Shown: positions 38,607 to 45,781 of the stretch, one piece after another | Numbering within the stretch: position 1 is the stretch's first letter | How the letters are laid out: each line of letters opens with the position of its first letter | Origin: Actinacidiphila acidipaludis | Lineage (GTDB): Bacteria > Actinomycetota > Actinomycetes > Streptomycetales > Streptomycetaceae | NCBI RefSeq assembly: GCF_019890725.1 | Contig: NZ_JAINZZ010000063.1 | Coordinates: 1 to 46,618 of the forward strand | Length of the DNA stretch: 46,618 bases | Direction of reading: 5' to 3' | Program-made: the position numbers and the translations under genes | Notes under the pieces: model-generated | Database searches by the model: none | Told to the model about the DNA's origin: nothing | The model's input: only the letters and a program-made list of their open reading frames with translations

Positions 38607-38999
38607 TCAGCTGTCCTCCAGTCGTACGGCCTCGCCGTCGAGCAGTTCGGCCACGCGGGCGCCGGCGCGGCGGGCCTCCATGTGCAGACGGCCGACGTTG
38701 ACGCGGGGGCCGGCCAGGACGGTAAGGACGCAGGCGGGTCCGGCGGCGTAGGTGGCGACGTATCCGTTCTCGCCGTGGACCAGCAGTTCGCGGAACGCGC
38801 CCCGGTCGGTGGTGTCGGCGAGCCGCAGCCCCACCCCCAGGGCCGCCGCGGTCAGCGCGGCGATGCCCTCGGCGTCGGCCACCGGAGGATCGGCGGCCAG
38901 CACCAGACCGTCCACACTGGCCGCCACGGCCGCCGTCAGGTCGGCGGTGCGCGTGCGCAGCCGGGCCAGTACCTCACGCACCTCGGCCTCGTGCGCCAT
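38607..38999 (-). CDS. Roadblock/LC7 (MglB-like) domain protein (cluster gene 3)
   Basis: A 130-residue MglB-type roadblock protein: VDGLVLAADPPVADAEGIA, then LLVHGENGYVATYAAGPACV and VNVGRLHMEARRAGARV. This is the CvnB/MglB pattern, which in Myxococcus acts as a GTPase-activating partner of MglA. AGGAGG precedes two adjacent ATGs (39002 and 38999); the second has the better 6-nt spacing. The arrangement between two distinct roadblock forms suggests heteromeric assembly, which is inference. Confidence 0.85.
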   Translation of the reverse strand: MAHEAEVREVLARLRTRTADLTAAVAASVDGLVLAADPPVADAEGIAALTAAALGVGLRLADTTDRGAFRELLVHGENGYVATYAAGPACVLTVLAGPRVNVGRLHMEARRAGARVAELLDGEAVRLEDS

Positions 39000-39081
39000 C
39001 ATTTTCCTCCTCTCGGCGCGTTGTCTGAGCCCGCGCCTCATCACGGCGCGGACCGTGCCCCGGTGGTGGCGGCAGACGGAT

Positions 39082-39945
39082 TCACAGACGGGCCTCCAAT
39101 GCGTCGCGGACCCTGAGCAGTACGGCCACGTCGGGGGCGCCACCGGTCAGGTCCGGTGGCAGGACCGGAGCGAGCGACGCGCCCGGGGCGGTCCGGGCGG
39201 TGGCCGACGTCGTCGCGGCCGGGCCGGACCCGGCGGACGCCGCGGTGGCCGTACGTGTGCCGGGCGCGGTCGCCGTGGACCGGTCGGACGTCCGCACCCC
39301 GGTCTCCAGGTGCCCGGCGGCCGCCAGACGGCGGATGTCCACCAGCGTGTGGAAGGCGGGACGGCCGAGTCGCGTCGCGATCTGGCCCGGGGTGCGCCGT
39401 CCGTCGGCGAGGTCGAGCACGTCCTGCTGGCGCCGGGTCACGGGCGGCAGCGGGGCCGCCCTCACCCGCACCGGCGGGGCGGCGTCCAGATGGGAGTGCG
39501 GCCACAGGTCGTCGAGGTAACGGCGCCGCCGCCGCGTCTCCCGCACGACGTCCGCGACGCCGACCGGACGGACCCGGCCGAACCAGTGGACGGCGCCGTG
39601 CCGGAAGCGGGAGGGGCCACCGTCGGGCGCGAGGGCGAAGTAGGCGGCGTCGTAGAGGGCGCTGAGGTGCCGGATCTCGAGTTCGCCCCCGGACATCCGG
39701 CGGTGGTCGAGCAGGTAGCCGGCGATCCGGCACGCCGCGCCCGCCTCGTCCACGGCCTCACGCCACAGTTCCGGTCGCAGTCGCCCACCCGCGGTGAGCA
39801 GGACGTCGATGCCGGGTGCGGCCGGGCTCTCGGCGTGGACGACGGCGCCGTCGGCCAGGTACAGCACACCCGTGTCACGTAACAGGGCGCCGGTGGCGCG
39901 GCGTTCGGCGAGGCGCACGAGCATCGAGGGAACCTGCGCGGTCAT
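39082..39945 (-). CDS. DUF4388-like N-terminus plus winged helix-turn-helix protein with TTA codon (cluster gene 2)
   Basis: A 287-residue protein. The N-terminus (about 5-110: LAERRATGALL, LYLADGAVVHAES, GIDVLLTAGGRL) resembles DUF4388/PATAN domains found beside MglA/roadblock signalling genes. Residues 168-216 (VTRRQQDVLDLADGRRTPGQ to AAAGHLETG) read as a winged helix-turn-helix. An Ala/Thr/Ser-rich linker and a final helix (VAVLLRVRDALEARL) follow. Codon 22 is TTA, the only one I found in a gene of this window, so translation may need the bldA tRNA. The ATG overlaps the stop of the upstream roadblock gene as ATGA. Domain names are from recalled patterns; the exact family is uncertain. Confidence 0.65.
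   Translation of the reverse strand: MTAQVPSMLVRLAERRATGALLRDTGVLYLADGAVVHAESPAAPGIDVLLTAGGRLRPELWREAVDEAGAACRIAGYLLDHRRMSGGELEIRHLSALYDAAYFALAPDGGPSRFRHGAVHWFGRVRPVGVADVVRETRRRRRYLDDLWPHSHLDAAPPVRVRAAPLPPVTRRQQDVLDLADGRRTPGQIATRLGRPAFHTLVDIRRLAAAGHLETGVRTSDRSTATAPGTRTATAASAGSGPAATTSATARTAPGASLAPVLPPDLTGGAPDVAVLLRVRDALEARL
39880..39882 (-). promoter_or_regulatory. TTA (bldA-type) leucine codon
   Basis: Codon 22 of the gene at 39945 reads TTA in frame (CTG TTA CGT). In Streptomyces TTA codons confine efficient translation to late or sporulating cells through bldA. Confidence 0.85.
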
Positions 39946-40454
39946 TCCAGCACCAGCCGTTCCGACAGGTCGCGCATACGCATCAGGGACAGGGCGAGGT
40001 TGGCCTGCGCACGGTCCAGCCACAGGTGCAGGAACACCCCGCCCTCGTAGGGGGCTTCGAGGAAGCGCAGCAGGTGGTAGCCGGTGCGGGCCACGACGAT
40101 GACATCCTCCACAGGCGGTTCCTTGTCGGCGGGCGCGATGCGGTGGTCGGTGCCGGCCGGTGACCCGGCCGGATCGACGGCGCCGTTCGCCTCCCCGGTG
40201 CCGCTCGGGGCACCGCGACCTTCCGGCTCGTCGGCGCCGGTCCGGTCCATCGCTCCCTCCGTGCGGCTGAAGACAGGGAGTTCCGCGGCGTTCCGTGCGA
40301 ACTCGGCCGCTTCCGCCGCCATCGCCTCGTGGTCGCCCCCCGGTGCCTCGCCCACGACACCGAGTGCCAGCCCGCTCACCCATTCGACCAGCGCGGCCCC
40401 CCGGGCGCCGGGCAGCCTCATGGCCTCGAGCAGGCATTCGTCGATGCCGGACAC
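39942..40454 (-). CDS. Roadblock/LC7-like protein with low-complexity insert (cluster gene 1)
   Basis: A 170-residue protein. It aligns with the cluster's last protein at both ends (GAALVEWVSGLALGVVG and YHLLRFL to LDRAQANLAL). Between them, residues about 65-114 form an insert rich in Gly, Ala, Asp, Glu and Pro that the paralogue lacks. The GTG at 40454 follows AAGGGGG by 4 nt and gives a domain-only N-terminus; an in-frame ATG at 40553 would add 33 residues overlapping promoter-like DNA with a CAACGTTG palindrome (40521-40528). It leads the four-gene cluster and overlaps the next gene by 4 nt. Confidence 0.7.
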   Translation of the reverse strand: MSGIDECLLEAMRLPGARGAALVEWVSGLALGVVGEAPGGDHEAMAAEAAEFARNAAELPVFSRTEGAMDRTGADEPEGRGAPSGTGEANGAVDPAGSPAGTDHRIAPADKEPPVEDVIVVARTGYHLLRFLEAPYEGGVFLHLWLDRAQANLALSLMRMRDLSERLVLE

Positions 40455-40617
40455 ACAACCCCCTTGCCGATCGGCCTGGTCGAGCCGCTCCTCAACCGCA
40501 CGAGTGAGCGAGACGTTACCCAACGTTGTGTCGGTCGAGGGGAGTTCTGGCATTTTCCAGTGGCACAGGCGCCCGGTTCGCTAGGGTGCCCCGCGCTCTC
40601 GCTGAGAAATCGCACCA

Positions 40618-41550
40618 CTACTGGCTGAGACGGACCGCCAGTTCGGTCAGCTCCGCACGTCGCAGGACCCGGTCGCCGAAACCCGGCAGCGGTACGTGCA
40701 GCGGCATGGTCCACCGCTCGGGGATCGCGTCGGCGCCGTAGCGGGCTCCGGCCAGTCCCCCGGTGACGGCCGCGACGGTGTCGGTGTCGCCCCCGAGGTC
40801 GATCGCGGCACGTAGCGCGTCCTCGAACCCGGCGGTGCCGCGCAGTGCCCAGACCGCCGAGCCGAGGCATGGCCACACGGCGCCGTTGAACTCCGTTGCA
40901 CGGTCCGGTGTCCAGTCAGGATCGAGTACGGTCGCGTACCGGTCCCGGTGCTCGGGATGGATCGTGTCGAGCACCTCGGGGATCGCGTCGAGCGGGTCGT
41001 CGCCCAGCATTGCCCGGCGCACCAGTTCATGGAAGACGGCGGTTCCCTCCCAGGCGGCGCGGTCGCCGTGGGTGAGCGCGGCGATGCGCCGGGCCGCGTC
41101 CATGGTCGCCTGCCGCCCGGCCCGGGCGAAGTGCACCGCGGACGTGGTGGCCCGCATCAGCGAACCGTTGCCCGCCGCACGCAGGTTGGTCGCGAAGTGC
41201 GCGGCCGCGGCCCGGTCCCAGGGCATGCCGTTGGTGAGCACGTCCTCCGTCTGCAGGCCGATGTCCTTGGGGTCGGCCGCGGCCCACCGCCGGAAGCGGG
41301 CGAAGATGCCGGGCAGGTCCAAGCCGGCGCGCTCCAGGAGGGACTCGGCGACGAGGACCGCCATCTGCGTGTCGTCGGTGGCCTCGCCGGGGTCCCACCC
41401 CGCTCCCCCGCACATCTCCCCGCCGGACCCGGTTCCCCGCGGGAAGCGGCCGGAGAACGCCCCGGCGGGACCGAACTCGAAGGGAGCGCCGAGGGCGTCG
41501 CCGACGGCCGACCCGATGACCGCGCCCACGGCCCGTTCTGTCCGGTCCAT
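40618..41550 (-). CDS. ADP-ribosylglycohydrolase (DraG-like)
   Basis: A 310-residue protein of the ADP-ribosylglycohydrolase family. Motifs are SAVGDALGAPFEFGP (about 14-28), ATDDTQMAVL (Asp59, Asp60 metal ligands), AGNGSLMRATTSA, and GGDTDTVAAVTGGLAGA near the C-terminus with the second metal site. It removes ADP-ribose from proteins or small molecules using two Mg or Mn ions. No ADP-ribosyltransferase is adjacent, so the substrate is unknown. It lies 160 bp downstream of nothing related; the roadblock cluster runs after it on the same strand. Confidence 0.92.
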   Translation of the reverse strand: MDRTERAVGAVIGSAVGDALGAPFEFGPAGAFSGRFPRGTGSGGEMCGGAGWDPGEATDDTQMAVLVAESLLERAGLDLPGIFARFRRWAAADPKDIGLQTEDVLTNGMPWDRAAAAHFATNLRAAGNGSLMRATTSAVHFARAGRQATMDAARRIAALTHGDRAAWEGTAVFHELVRRAMLGDDPLDAIPEVLDTIHPEHRDRYATVLDPDWTPDRATEFNGAVWPCLGSAVWALRGTAGFEDALRAAIDLGGDTDTVAAVTGGLAGARYGADAIPERWTMPLHVPLPGFGDRVLRRAELTELAVRLSQ

Positions 41551-41747
41551 CGCGGCACGCTATCTCACCCGGCCACTCGACGAGGGTCGGTGAGATCAAC
41601 GCCCTCACGGCGGAGGTGCGATGCGAGCATCAGGGCTGGGCGGCACGGGGCTGAAGCACGCGCTGACGTCGCACCAGGACGACAGCGATGTCAACCGGCG
41701 CCCGGTCTGCCGCGGGTGGGGATGTCGGGGGCCGCAGGCGTGCGGCC

Positions 41748-42512
41748 CTACGCCGGCCCGCGCCGGAGGTCGTGGCCGGCGCTGACGGTCGTGGCGGCGA
41801 GGAGCGCCAGGGCGAGGCCCTGCGCGAGGGCGCCGGGGTGGAGTCCGGTGGTGGCGGCGGGGAGCAACCGCTGGCCCGCGCCGAAGGCGAGGCCGGTGCC
41901 GGTCAGCAGGAAGGCGGCACGGAGCCGGCGGGGCGTCGGCGGGGTCGTGGCGCCGCCGGCGCGGGCGACGAGGGTGCACATGCGGAGCGCGGCGAAGCCG
42001 AGGGTCAGCCAGTAGGCGAGGACCAAGGCCGCGTCGGGGTACCCGGTGACGTTCCGGGCCACCCCGCTCCAGGCCGTGACGACGAGGGCCGCCCCGACGG
42101 CCGCCGGGGCGGCGAGTGTGCGGACCGCGGTACGGGCCAGCCGCACGAGTGAGGCGCTGCGGAGGGGCGGGAGCGGTGCCGCCAGCAGGACGCCGAGGAG
42201 GAGGGGCGCGAGCCACAGGCTGGTGACGGGGTGCCGGATGTCGGCCGTCATCGTCGCGGAAGGGGCGACGGAGCGCAGCAGCAGCGCGGTCGAGGCGACC
42301 ACGCCGGCCAGCGCGACCGTCAGGTCGTGCCGGGCGCGCTCGGTTCGCGAACCGGGCCAGTCGCTGGGGTGGAGCCACAGCCGTACCGCCCCGGCGACGG
42401 TGTCGGGCCAGCACCGGACGCCGGACGCGGAGATCTCGCGGGTGAGTTCGTCACCCCACTGCTCGCGGACCGCGGGCGGATAGAGCCGGGTGAGCAGGCC
42501 GGCGGGTGTCAT
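41748..42512 (-). CDS. PadR-linked integral membrane protein
   Basis: A 254-residue protein. The N-terminus (LLTRLYPPAVREQWGDEL, then VAGAVRLWLHP) is the cytoplasmic segment typical of membrane proteins encoded beside PadR regulators. Six or so hydrophobic helices follow. I recognise no enzyme or transporter family motif. The ATG overlaps the PadR stop by 4 nt (ATGA), so the two are translationally coupled. It may be an accessory to a regulated efflux or stress response, but the function is unknown. Confidence 0.75.
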   Translation of the reverse strand: MTPAGLLTRLYPPAVREQWGDELTREISASGVRCWPDTVAGAVRLWLHPSDWPGSRTERARHDLTVALAGVVASTALLLRSVAPSATMTADIRHPVTSLWLAPLLLGVLLAAPLPPLRSASLVRLARTAVRTLAAPAAVGAALVVTAWSGVARNVTGYPDAALVLAYWLTLGFAALRMCTLVARAGGATTPPTPRRLRAAFLLTGTGLAFGAGQRLLPAATTGLHPGALAQGLALALLAATTVSAGHDLRRGPA

Positions 42513-42820
42513 GCCGGTCCCAGCCCGAGGGCGCGCAGTCCCGCGGCGGAGATGCGGGCCATCTGCTGGAGTTCGGCGCGCAGTTGGTGGCGTCCCGTGT
42601 CGGTGATCCGCATGGTGCGGTGGCGTTCACCGGGCTCGGCGGGCTGGTCCGTGGGAGCGATCAGCTCGCGCGCCTCCAGCCGGGACAGCGCACCGTAGAG
42701 GCTGCCCGGGCCGAGGCGGCTGCCGGTGAGCTCCTCGATCGCGGTGTTGATGGCGTAGCCGTGCAGCGGCCCGTCCGCCAGGACGGTGAGCACGAGTACC
42801 TGGGCGTCGTTGCTGTGCAT
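42509..42820 (-). CDS. PadR family transcriptional regulator (short form)
   Basis: A 103-residue PadR subfamily-2 type protein, little more than the winged helix-turn-helix: QVLVLTVLADGPLHGYAI, GPGSLYGALSRLEARELI, then RTMRITDTGRHQL. It lacks the longer C-terminal domain. The ATG follows CAGGGAG. It is divergent from the membrane gene at 42905, and a 50-bp interval with inverted repeats between them is the probable operator. It heads a two-gene unit with the membrane protein. Confidence 0.9.
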   Translation of the reverse strand: MHSNDAQVLVLTVLADGPLHGYAINTAIEELTGSRLGPGSLYGALSRLEARELIAPTDQPAEPGERHRTMRITDTGRHQLRAELQQMARISAAGLRALGLGPA

Positions 42821-42847
42821 CCGTCGTCTCCCTGCCTCGCTCTCAGC

Positions 42848-42897
42848 ATAGTACGCGACGCGATACTCCTTGACGCGTACTACGTAGCGCGTACTAT
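42848..42897. promoter_or_regulatory. PadR operator region with divergent -10 boxes
   Basis: The 10-bp inverted repeat ATAGTACGCG (42848-42857) and CGCGTACTAT (42888-42897) bounds the region. Each arm carries a TACTAT -10 box for its own direction. An inner CTACGTAG palindrome and a TTGACG hexamer (42870-42875, plus strand) lie between. Confidence 0.65.
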
Positions 42898-42904
42898 GAC
42901 GGTC

Positions 42905-43873
42905 ATGCGACGGGTGACCAGAAGCGACGACGCGGCGTGGACCGCGGTGTGGGCGGCCCTCGGGGCGGCGACGGCATTCGAGGCACAGGCTCTGCTGGAC
43001 ACGCAGAGCAGAACGGTCAGAGCCGCGAGTCCGTGGCAGGACGACCCGTACCACTCCGTGGTCTTCCTCGCCGCGCTCGCGGTGCCGGTGCTCGCCGCGG
43101 CCGTCGCCGCACGGCTGCTGCTCTGGCGGGCGCCCGGCGGCCCGGACCGGGCGCGGCAGACGGCACGCGCGGCGGCGACGGCGATCGTGCTGGTGACACT
43201 GGCCCTCGGTTTCGAGTGGGCGGCGTTCCTCGGGCGGCGGCACCACGCCGTGTGGTCCGCGTGGACCTGGGTGCTCGTCGCCGGGGCGGCCGCGGCCTCC
43301 GTCCTCACCGTGCCCGCCGGGGTGCTGCTGGCGCGGTGCCGGCTGCCGCGTGCCGACCGGGGTCCGTGGCGGCACGACTGGCTGGACGACGCGATCGCCC
43401 TAGGCGGCCTGGTCCCCGGGTTGCGGCACCGGGCGACTCCGGAGGCCGCGGCCTGGGTGCGGCGTCACGCGACGGGCCTCATCGTGGCGCTGAGCACGCT
43501 GGCAGCCGCGGCCGGCGTCACCGCGCAGGCCGTCGGCGAGGACTGGACGGACCCGCTGCTCATCGGCTGGGCGCTGGTGGCGCTCACGGCTTCCAACGTG
43601 GCCCTGTGCGCGGTCGCCAACGCGGTCGCCGGATTCGTCGCCCGCCCTCCGCGCAGCCGGAACGGGCGGGTCGCCGAGGTGTCCCTCGTCGCGGGCTGCG
43701 TGGCCGTGCCCGTCGCGGTCGCCTTTCACGGCGCGCTGTGGTCCGCCGTCGGCCACGGCGCCCTGACGTCGGTCCCCGCCCTGGCCGCCCTCACTCTCGG
43801 CGCCGGCACGGCGACGTCCGCGCTCACGGCGGGAGTTCTGCTCATCGGGTTCCGGCGTACCGCCCGGGGGTGA
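42905..43873 (+). CDS. Multi-pass membrane protein of unknown function
   Basis: A 322-residue hydrophobic protein with about eight predicted helices (for example VVFLAALAVPVLAAAVAARL, ATAIVLVTLALGFEWAAF, WTWVLVAGAAAASVLTVPAG). No transporter signature was recognised. It is divergent from the PadR gene, and its TACTAT -10 box ends 7 nt before ATG 42905, which fits a leaderless mRNA. An ATG at 42896 overlaps that box and is less likely. It is probably repressed by the neighbouring PadR protein. Confidence 0.75.
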   Translation: MRRVTRSDDAAWTAVWAALGAATAFEAQALLDTQSRTVRAASPWQDDPYHSVVFLAALAVPVLAAAVAARLLLWRAPGGPDRARQTARAAATAIVLVTLALGFEWAAFLGRRHHAVWSAWTWVLVAGAAAASVLTVPAGVLLARCRLPRADRGPWRHDWLDDAIALGGLVPGLRHRATPEAAAWVRRHATGLIVALSTLAAAAGVTAQAVGEDWTDPLLIGWALVALTASNVALCAVANAVAGFVARPPRSRNGRVAEVSLVAGCVAVPVAVAFHGALWSAVGHGALTSVPALAALTLGAGTATSALTAGVLLIGFRRTARG

Positions 43874-43909
43874 AGCGTGCGGCGGGCTGCGGCGACCCGG
43901 CGTGCGACC

Positions 43910-44878
43910 TCAGGCGGCCCGTCCACGGAAGGCCGAACGGTAGGCGTAGGGCGTGGTACCGGTGACCCGTTTGAAGCGCTCGCGGAACGCCGTCGGCGAG
44001 CCGAACCCCGCCTGGTCCGCGATGCGTTCGACCGTGTGGTCGGTGTTCTCCAGCAGGAACTGAGCCCGGCGCACCCGGGCCCGCAGCACCCACTGCAACG
44101 GCGTCGTCCCGGTCTGCTCGCGAAACCTGCGGCCGAGGGTGCGTTCGCTCATCTCGGACCGCCTGGCAAGACCGGCGAGGGTGAGCTCCTCCCCCAGGTG
44201 CTCCTCCATCCAGTCCAGCAGCGGTTCCAGCGCCGAGCCGCGGGGGACCGGCGGCTGCTGGTGGACGATGAACTGCGCCTGGCCGCCCTCCCGTTCGAGG
44301 GGCATGACGGACAGCCTGGCCGCGTCGGCGGCCACCGCGGAACCCCAGTCCCGTCGGATCATGTGCAGGCACAGGTCCAGCCCGGCCGCCGCACCCGCGG
44401 ACGTGAGCAGGTGCCCGTTGTCGACGTAGAGCACGTCGGGGCGCAGGTCGACCTTCGGAAAGAGCCGGGCGAAGTGGTCGGCCGCCACCCAGTGGGTCGT
44501 GGCGGCCAGGCCGTCGAGCAGCCCGGCCTCGGCCAGGACGAAGGCGCCGACGCAGATGGACGCGATCCGCGTCCCCCGGGCGGCTGCCTCGCGCAGCGCC
44601 TCCAGCACCTCGGGGGTGGGCGGGGCGGCGCCCTCCGCACACCCCGGCACCATGATCGTGTCGGCGTCCCGCAGCGCGTCCAGTCCCCGGTCCGCCCTGA
44701 TCGTGAATCCGCGGCTGCGGATCTCGGGCGTCGGCGCGCACACGACCACCCGGTAAGGACGGCTGCCGTCGGGCAGCCGCACCCGGGCGAAGACCTCCAG
44801 CGGGGTGGACAGGTCGAAGGGGATCACCCGGTCCAGTGCCAGGACGGCGACAGTGTGCACGTGTGACTCCGCACTCAT
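43910..44878 (-). CDS. GlxA family transcriptional regulator (DJ-1/PfpI plus AraC domains)
   Basis: A 322-residue AraC-family regulator. The N-terminal DJ-1/PfpI-like domain spans about 8-175, with the elbow cysteine in ASICVGAFVLAEAG. The C-terminal AraC helix-turn-helix pair is at about 220-320 (LTLAGLARRSEMSERTLGRR, then VERIADQAGFGSPTAFRERFKRV). GlxA-like proteins control metabolism of small organic compounds, with the DJ-1 domain as sensor. The ATG at 44878 was preferred to an upstream in-frame codon at 44983, because an inverted repeat and a -10-like box fall between them. It is divergent from the small membrane gene at 45167. Confidence 0.9.
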   Translation of the reverse strand: MSAESHVHTVAVLALDRVIPFDLSTPLEVFARVRLPDGSRPYRVVVCAPTPEIRSRGFTIRADRGLDALRDADTIMVPGCAEGAAPPTPEVLEALREAAARGTRIASICVGAFVLAEAGLLDGLAATTHWVAADHFARLFPKVDLRPDVLYVDNGHLLTSAGAAAGLDLCLHMIRRDWGSAVAADAARLSVMPLEREGGQAQFIVHQQPPVPRGSALEPLLDWMEEHLGEELTLAGLARRSEMSERTLGRRFREQTGTTPLQWVLRARVRRAQFLLENTDHTVERIADQAGFGSPTAFRERFKRVTGTTPYAYRSAFRGRAA

Positions 44879-44888
44879 CGAGATCCGG

Positions 44889-44905
44889 CCAGGTTTCTGA
44901 CCTGG
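44889..44905. promoter_or_regulatory. Inverted repeat at glxA-type gene promoter
   Basis: CCAGGT-TTCTG-ACCTGG has perfect 6-bp arms. It lies 10 bp upstream of the regulator start and just downstream of a GATAAT box on the minus strand (44909-44914), near the expected transcription start. Confidence 0.45.
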
Positions 44906-44945
44906 AACATTATCTCCCGTGGGCCATCGGCACCGGTCAAGGGGG

Positions 44946-44982
44946 TTGGCGGAAATCCGTTGCCATCTGGCGTTCCCGCCCA
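44946..44982. promoter_or_regulatory. Candidate GlxA/AraC-type binding region
   Basis: TTGGCGGAA (44946-44954) and TTCCCGCCCA (44973-44982) are inverted around GCCATCTGGC (44962-44971), itself near-palindromic. It is centred between the divergent regulator and membrane genes. Confidence 0.35.
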
Positions 44983-45166
44983 TGGGAGTGCGGTCGCCGG
45001 GACCCTAGCGTCGGTGCGGGTCCCGGAGGCGGCCGGTCCGGCCGCCACGACCTCTTGTTTCGACAGTCACGGGAAGTCCCCTCGAAATCCGCCCGAAAGG
45101 TGCCTCATCCGCCATGCCCCGCACGACCCTTCACCGGCTCCGGCCCCCTGCGAAAGGACCGGTCAG

Positions 45167-45631
45167 GTGACCAAGTTCCTGCTCGCCCTGCACGTCCTCG
45201 CCGCCATCGTCGCGATCGGTCCGGTGACCGTCGCCGCCAGCATGTTCCCTGCCGCGGTACGCGGCGTCCGGACCGCCGAAGGGCAGGGGCCGGCGACCGC
45301 CCGGACGTTGCACGGCATCTGCCGGGTCTACGCCTTGGTCGCCGTCGCCGTCCCGCTGTTCGGGTTCGCCACAGCGAGCGCCCTGCACGTGCTGGGGAGC
45401 CCCTGGCTGATCGCCTCGATCATCCTGACCACCGTCGCGGCGGTGGTCCTCGGCGTGCTGGTCCTGCCGCTCCAGCACGAACTGCTGTCGGTCTCGTCGA
45501 CGCCGGACGACGAGCCGCTCCCCCGTTCGGCCACCGCGCGCCTGGCCATGTTGACCGGCGTGTTCAACCTGCTGTGGGCGGCCGTCACCGTGCTGATGAT
45601 CGTCCGCCCGGGGTCCACGACCGGAGCCTGA
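45167..45631 (+). CDS. DUF2269-like small integral membrane protein
   Basis: A 154-residue protein with four hydrophobic helices: FLLALHVLAAIVAIGPVTVA at the start, then ICRVYALVAVAVPLFGFATA, LIASIILTTVAAVVLGVLVL and LTGVFNLLWAAVTVLMIV. The pattern LHVLAAI-GP at the N-terminus resembles DUF2269 proteins, whose role is unknown. The GTG start follows AAAGGA by about 9 nt. It is divergent from the GlxA-type regulator, which may control it. The stop codon lies inside an 18-bp tandem repeat. Confidence 0.75.
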   Translation: MTKFLLALHVLAAIVAIGPVTVAASMFPAAVRGVRTAEGQGPATARTLHGICRVYALVAVAVPLFGFATASALHVLGSPWLIASIILTTVAAVVLGVLVLPLQHELLSVSSTPDDEPLPRSATARLAMLTGVFNLLWAAVTVLMIVRPGSTTGA

Positions 45632-45674
45632 GCCACGACCGGAGCCTGAGCCATGGCCGGAGCCTGAGCCATCA
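45621..45674. repeat. 18-bp direct tandem repeat, three copies
   Basis: The unit CCGGAGCCTGAGCCAYRN occurs at 45621-45638, 45639-45656 and 45657-45674. The first copy contains the stop codon of the membrane gene; the unit is six codons long, so a TGA recurs in the same frame in each copy. Confidence 0.85.
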
Positions 45675-45781
45675 CCGGCCGGTCACCTTCACCGGACCAC
45701 CCGCGCCGGGCCACCCGCCCGGTTTCATGGGCGCGGGTGTGTCCGGCCGTCGCACCGCCCGGCGGGCGCGAGCAGGGCAGG

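Noticed and set aside
38098..40454. Roadblock cluster as a standard conservon (cvn)
   Set aside because: A conservon needs a CvnA-type sensor kinase, a DUF742 protein and a GTPase; none is encoded here or in the flanking genes.
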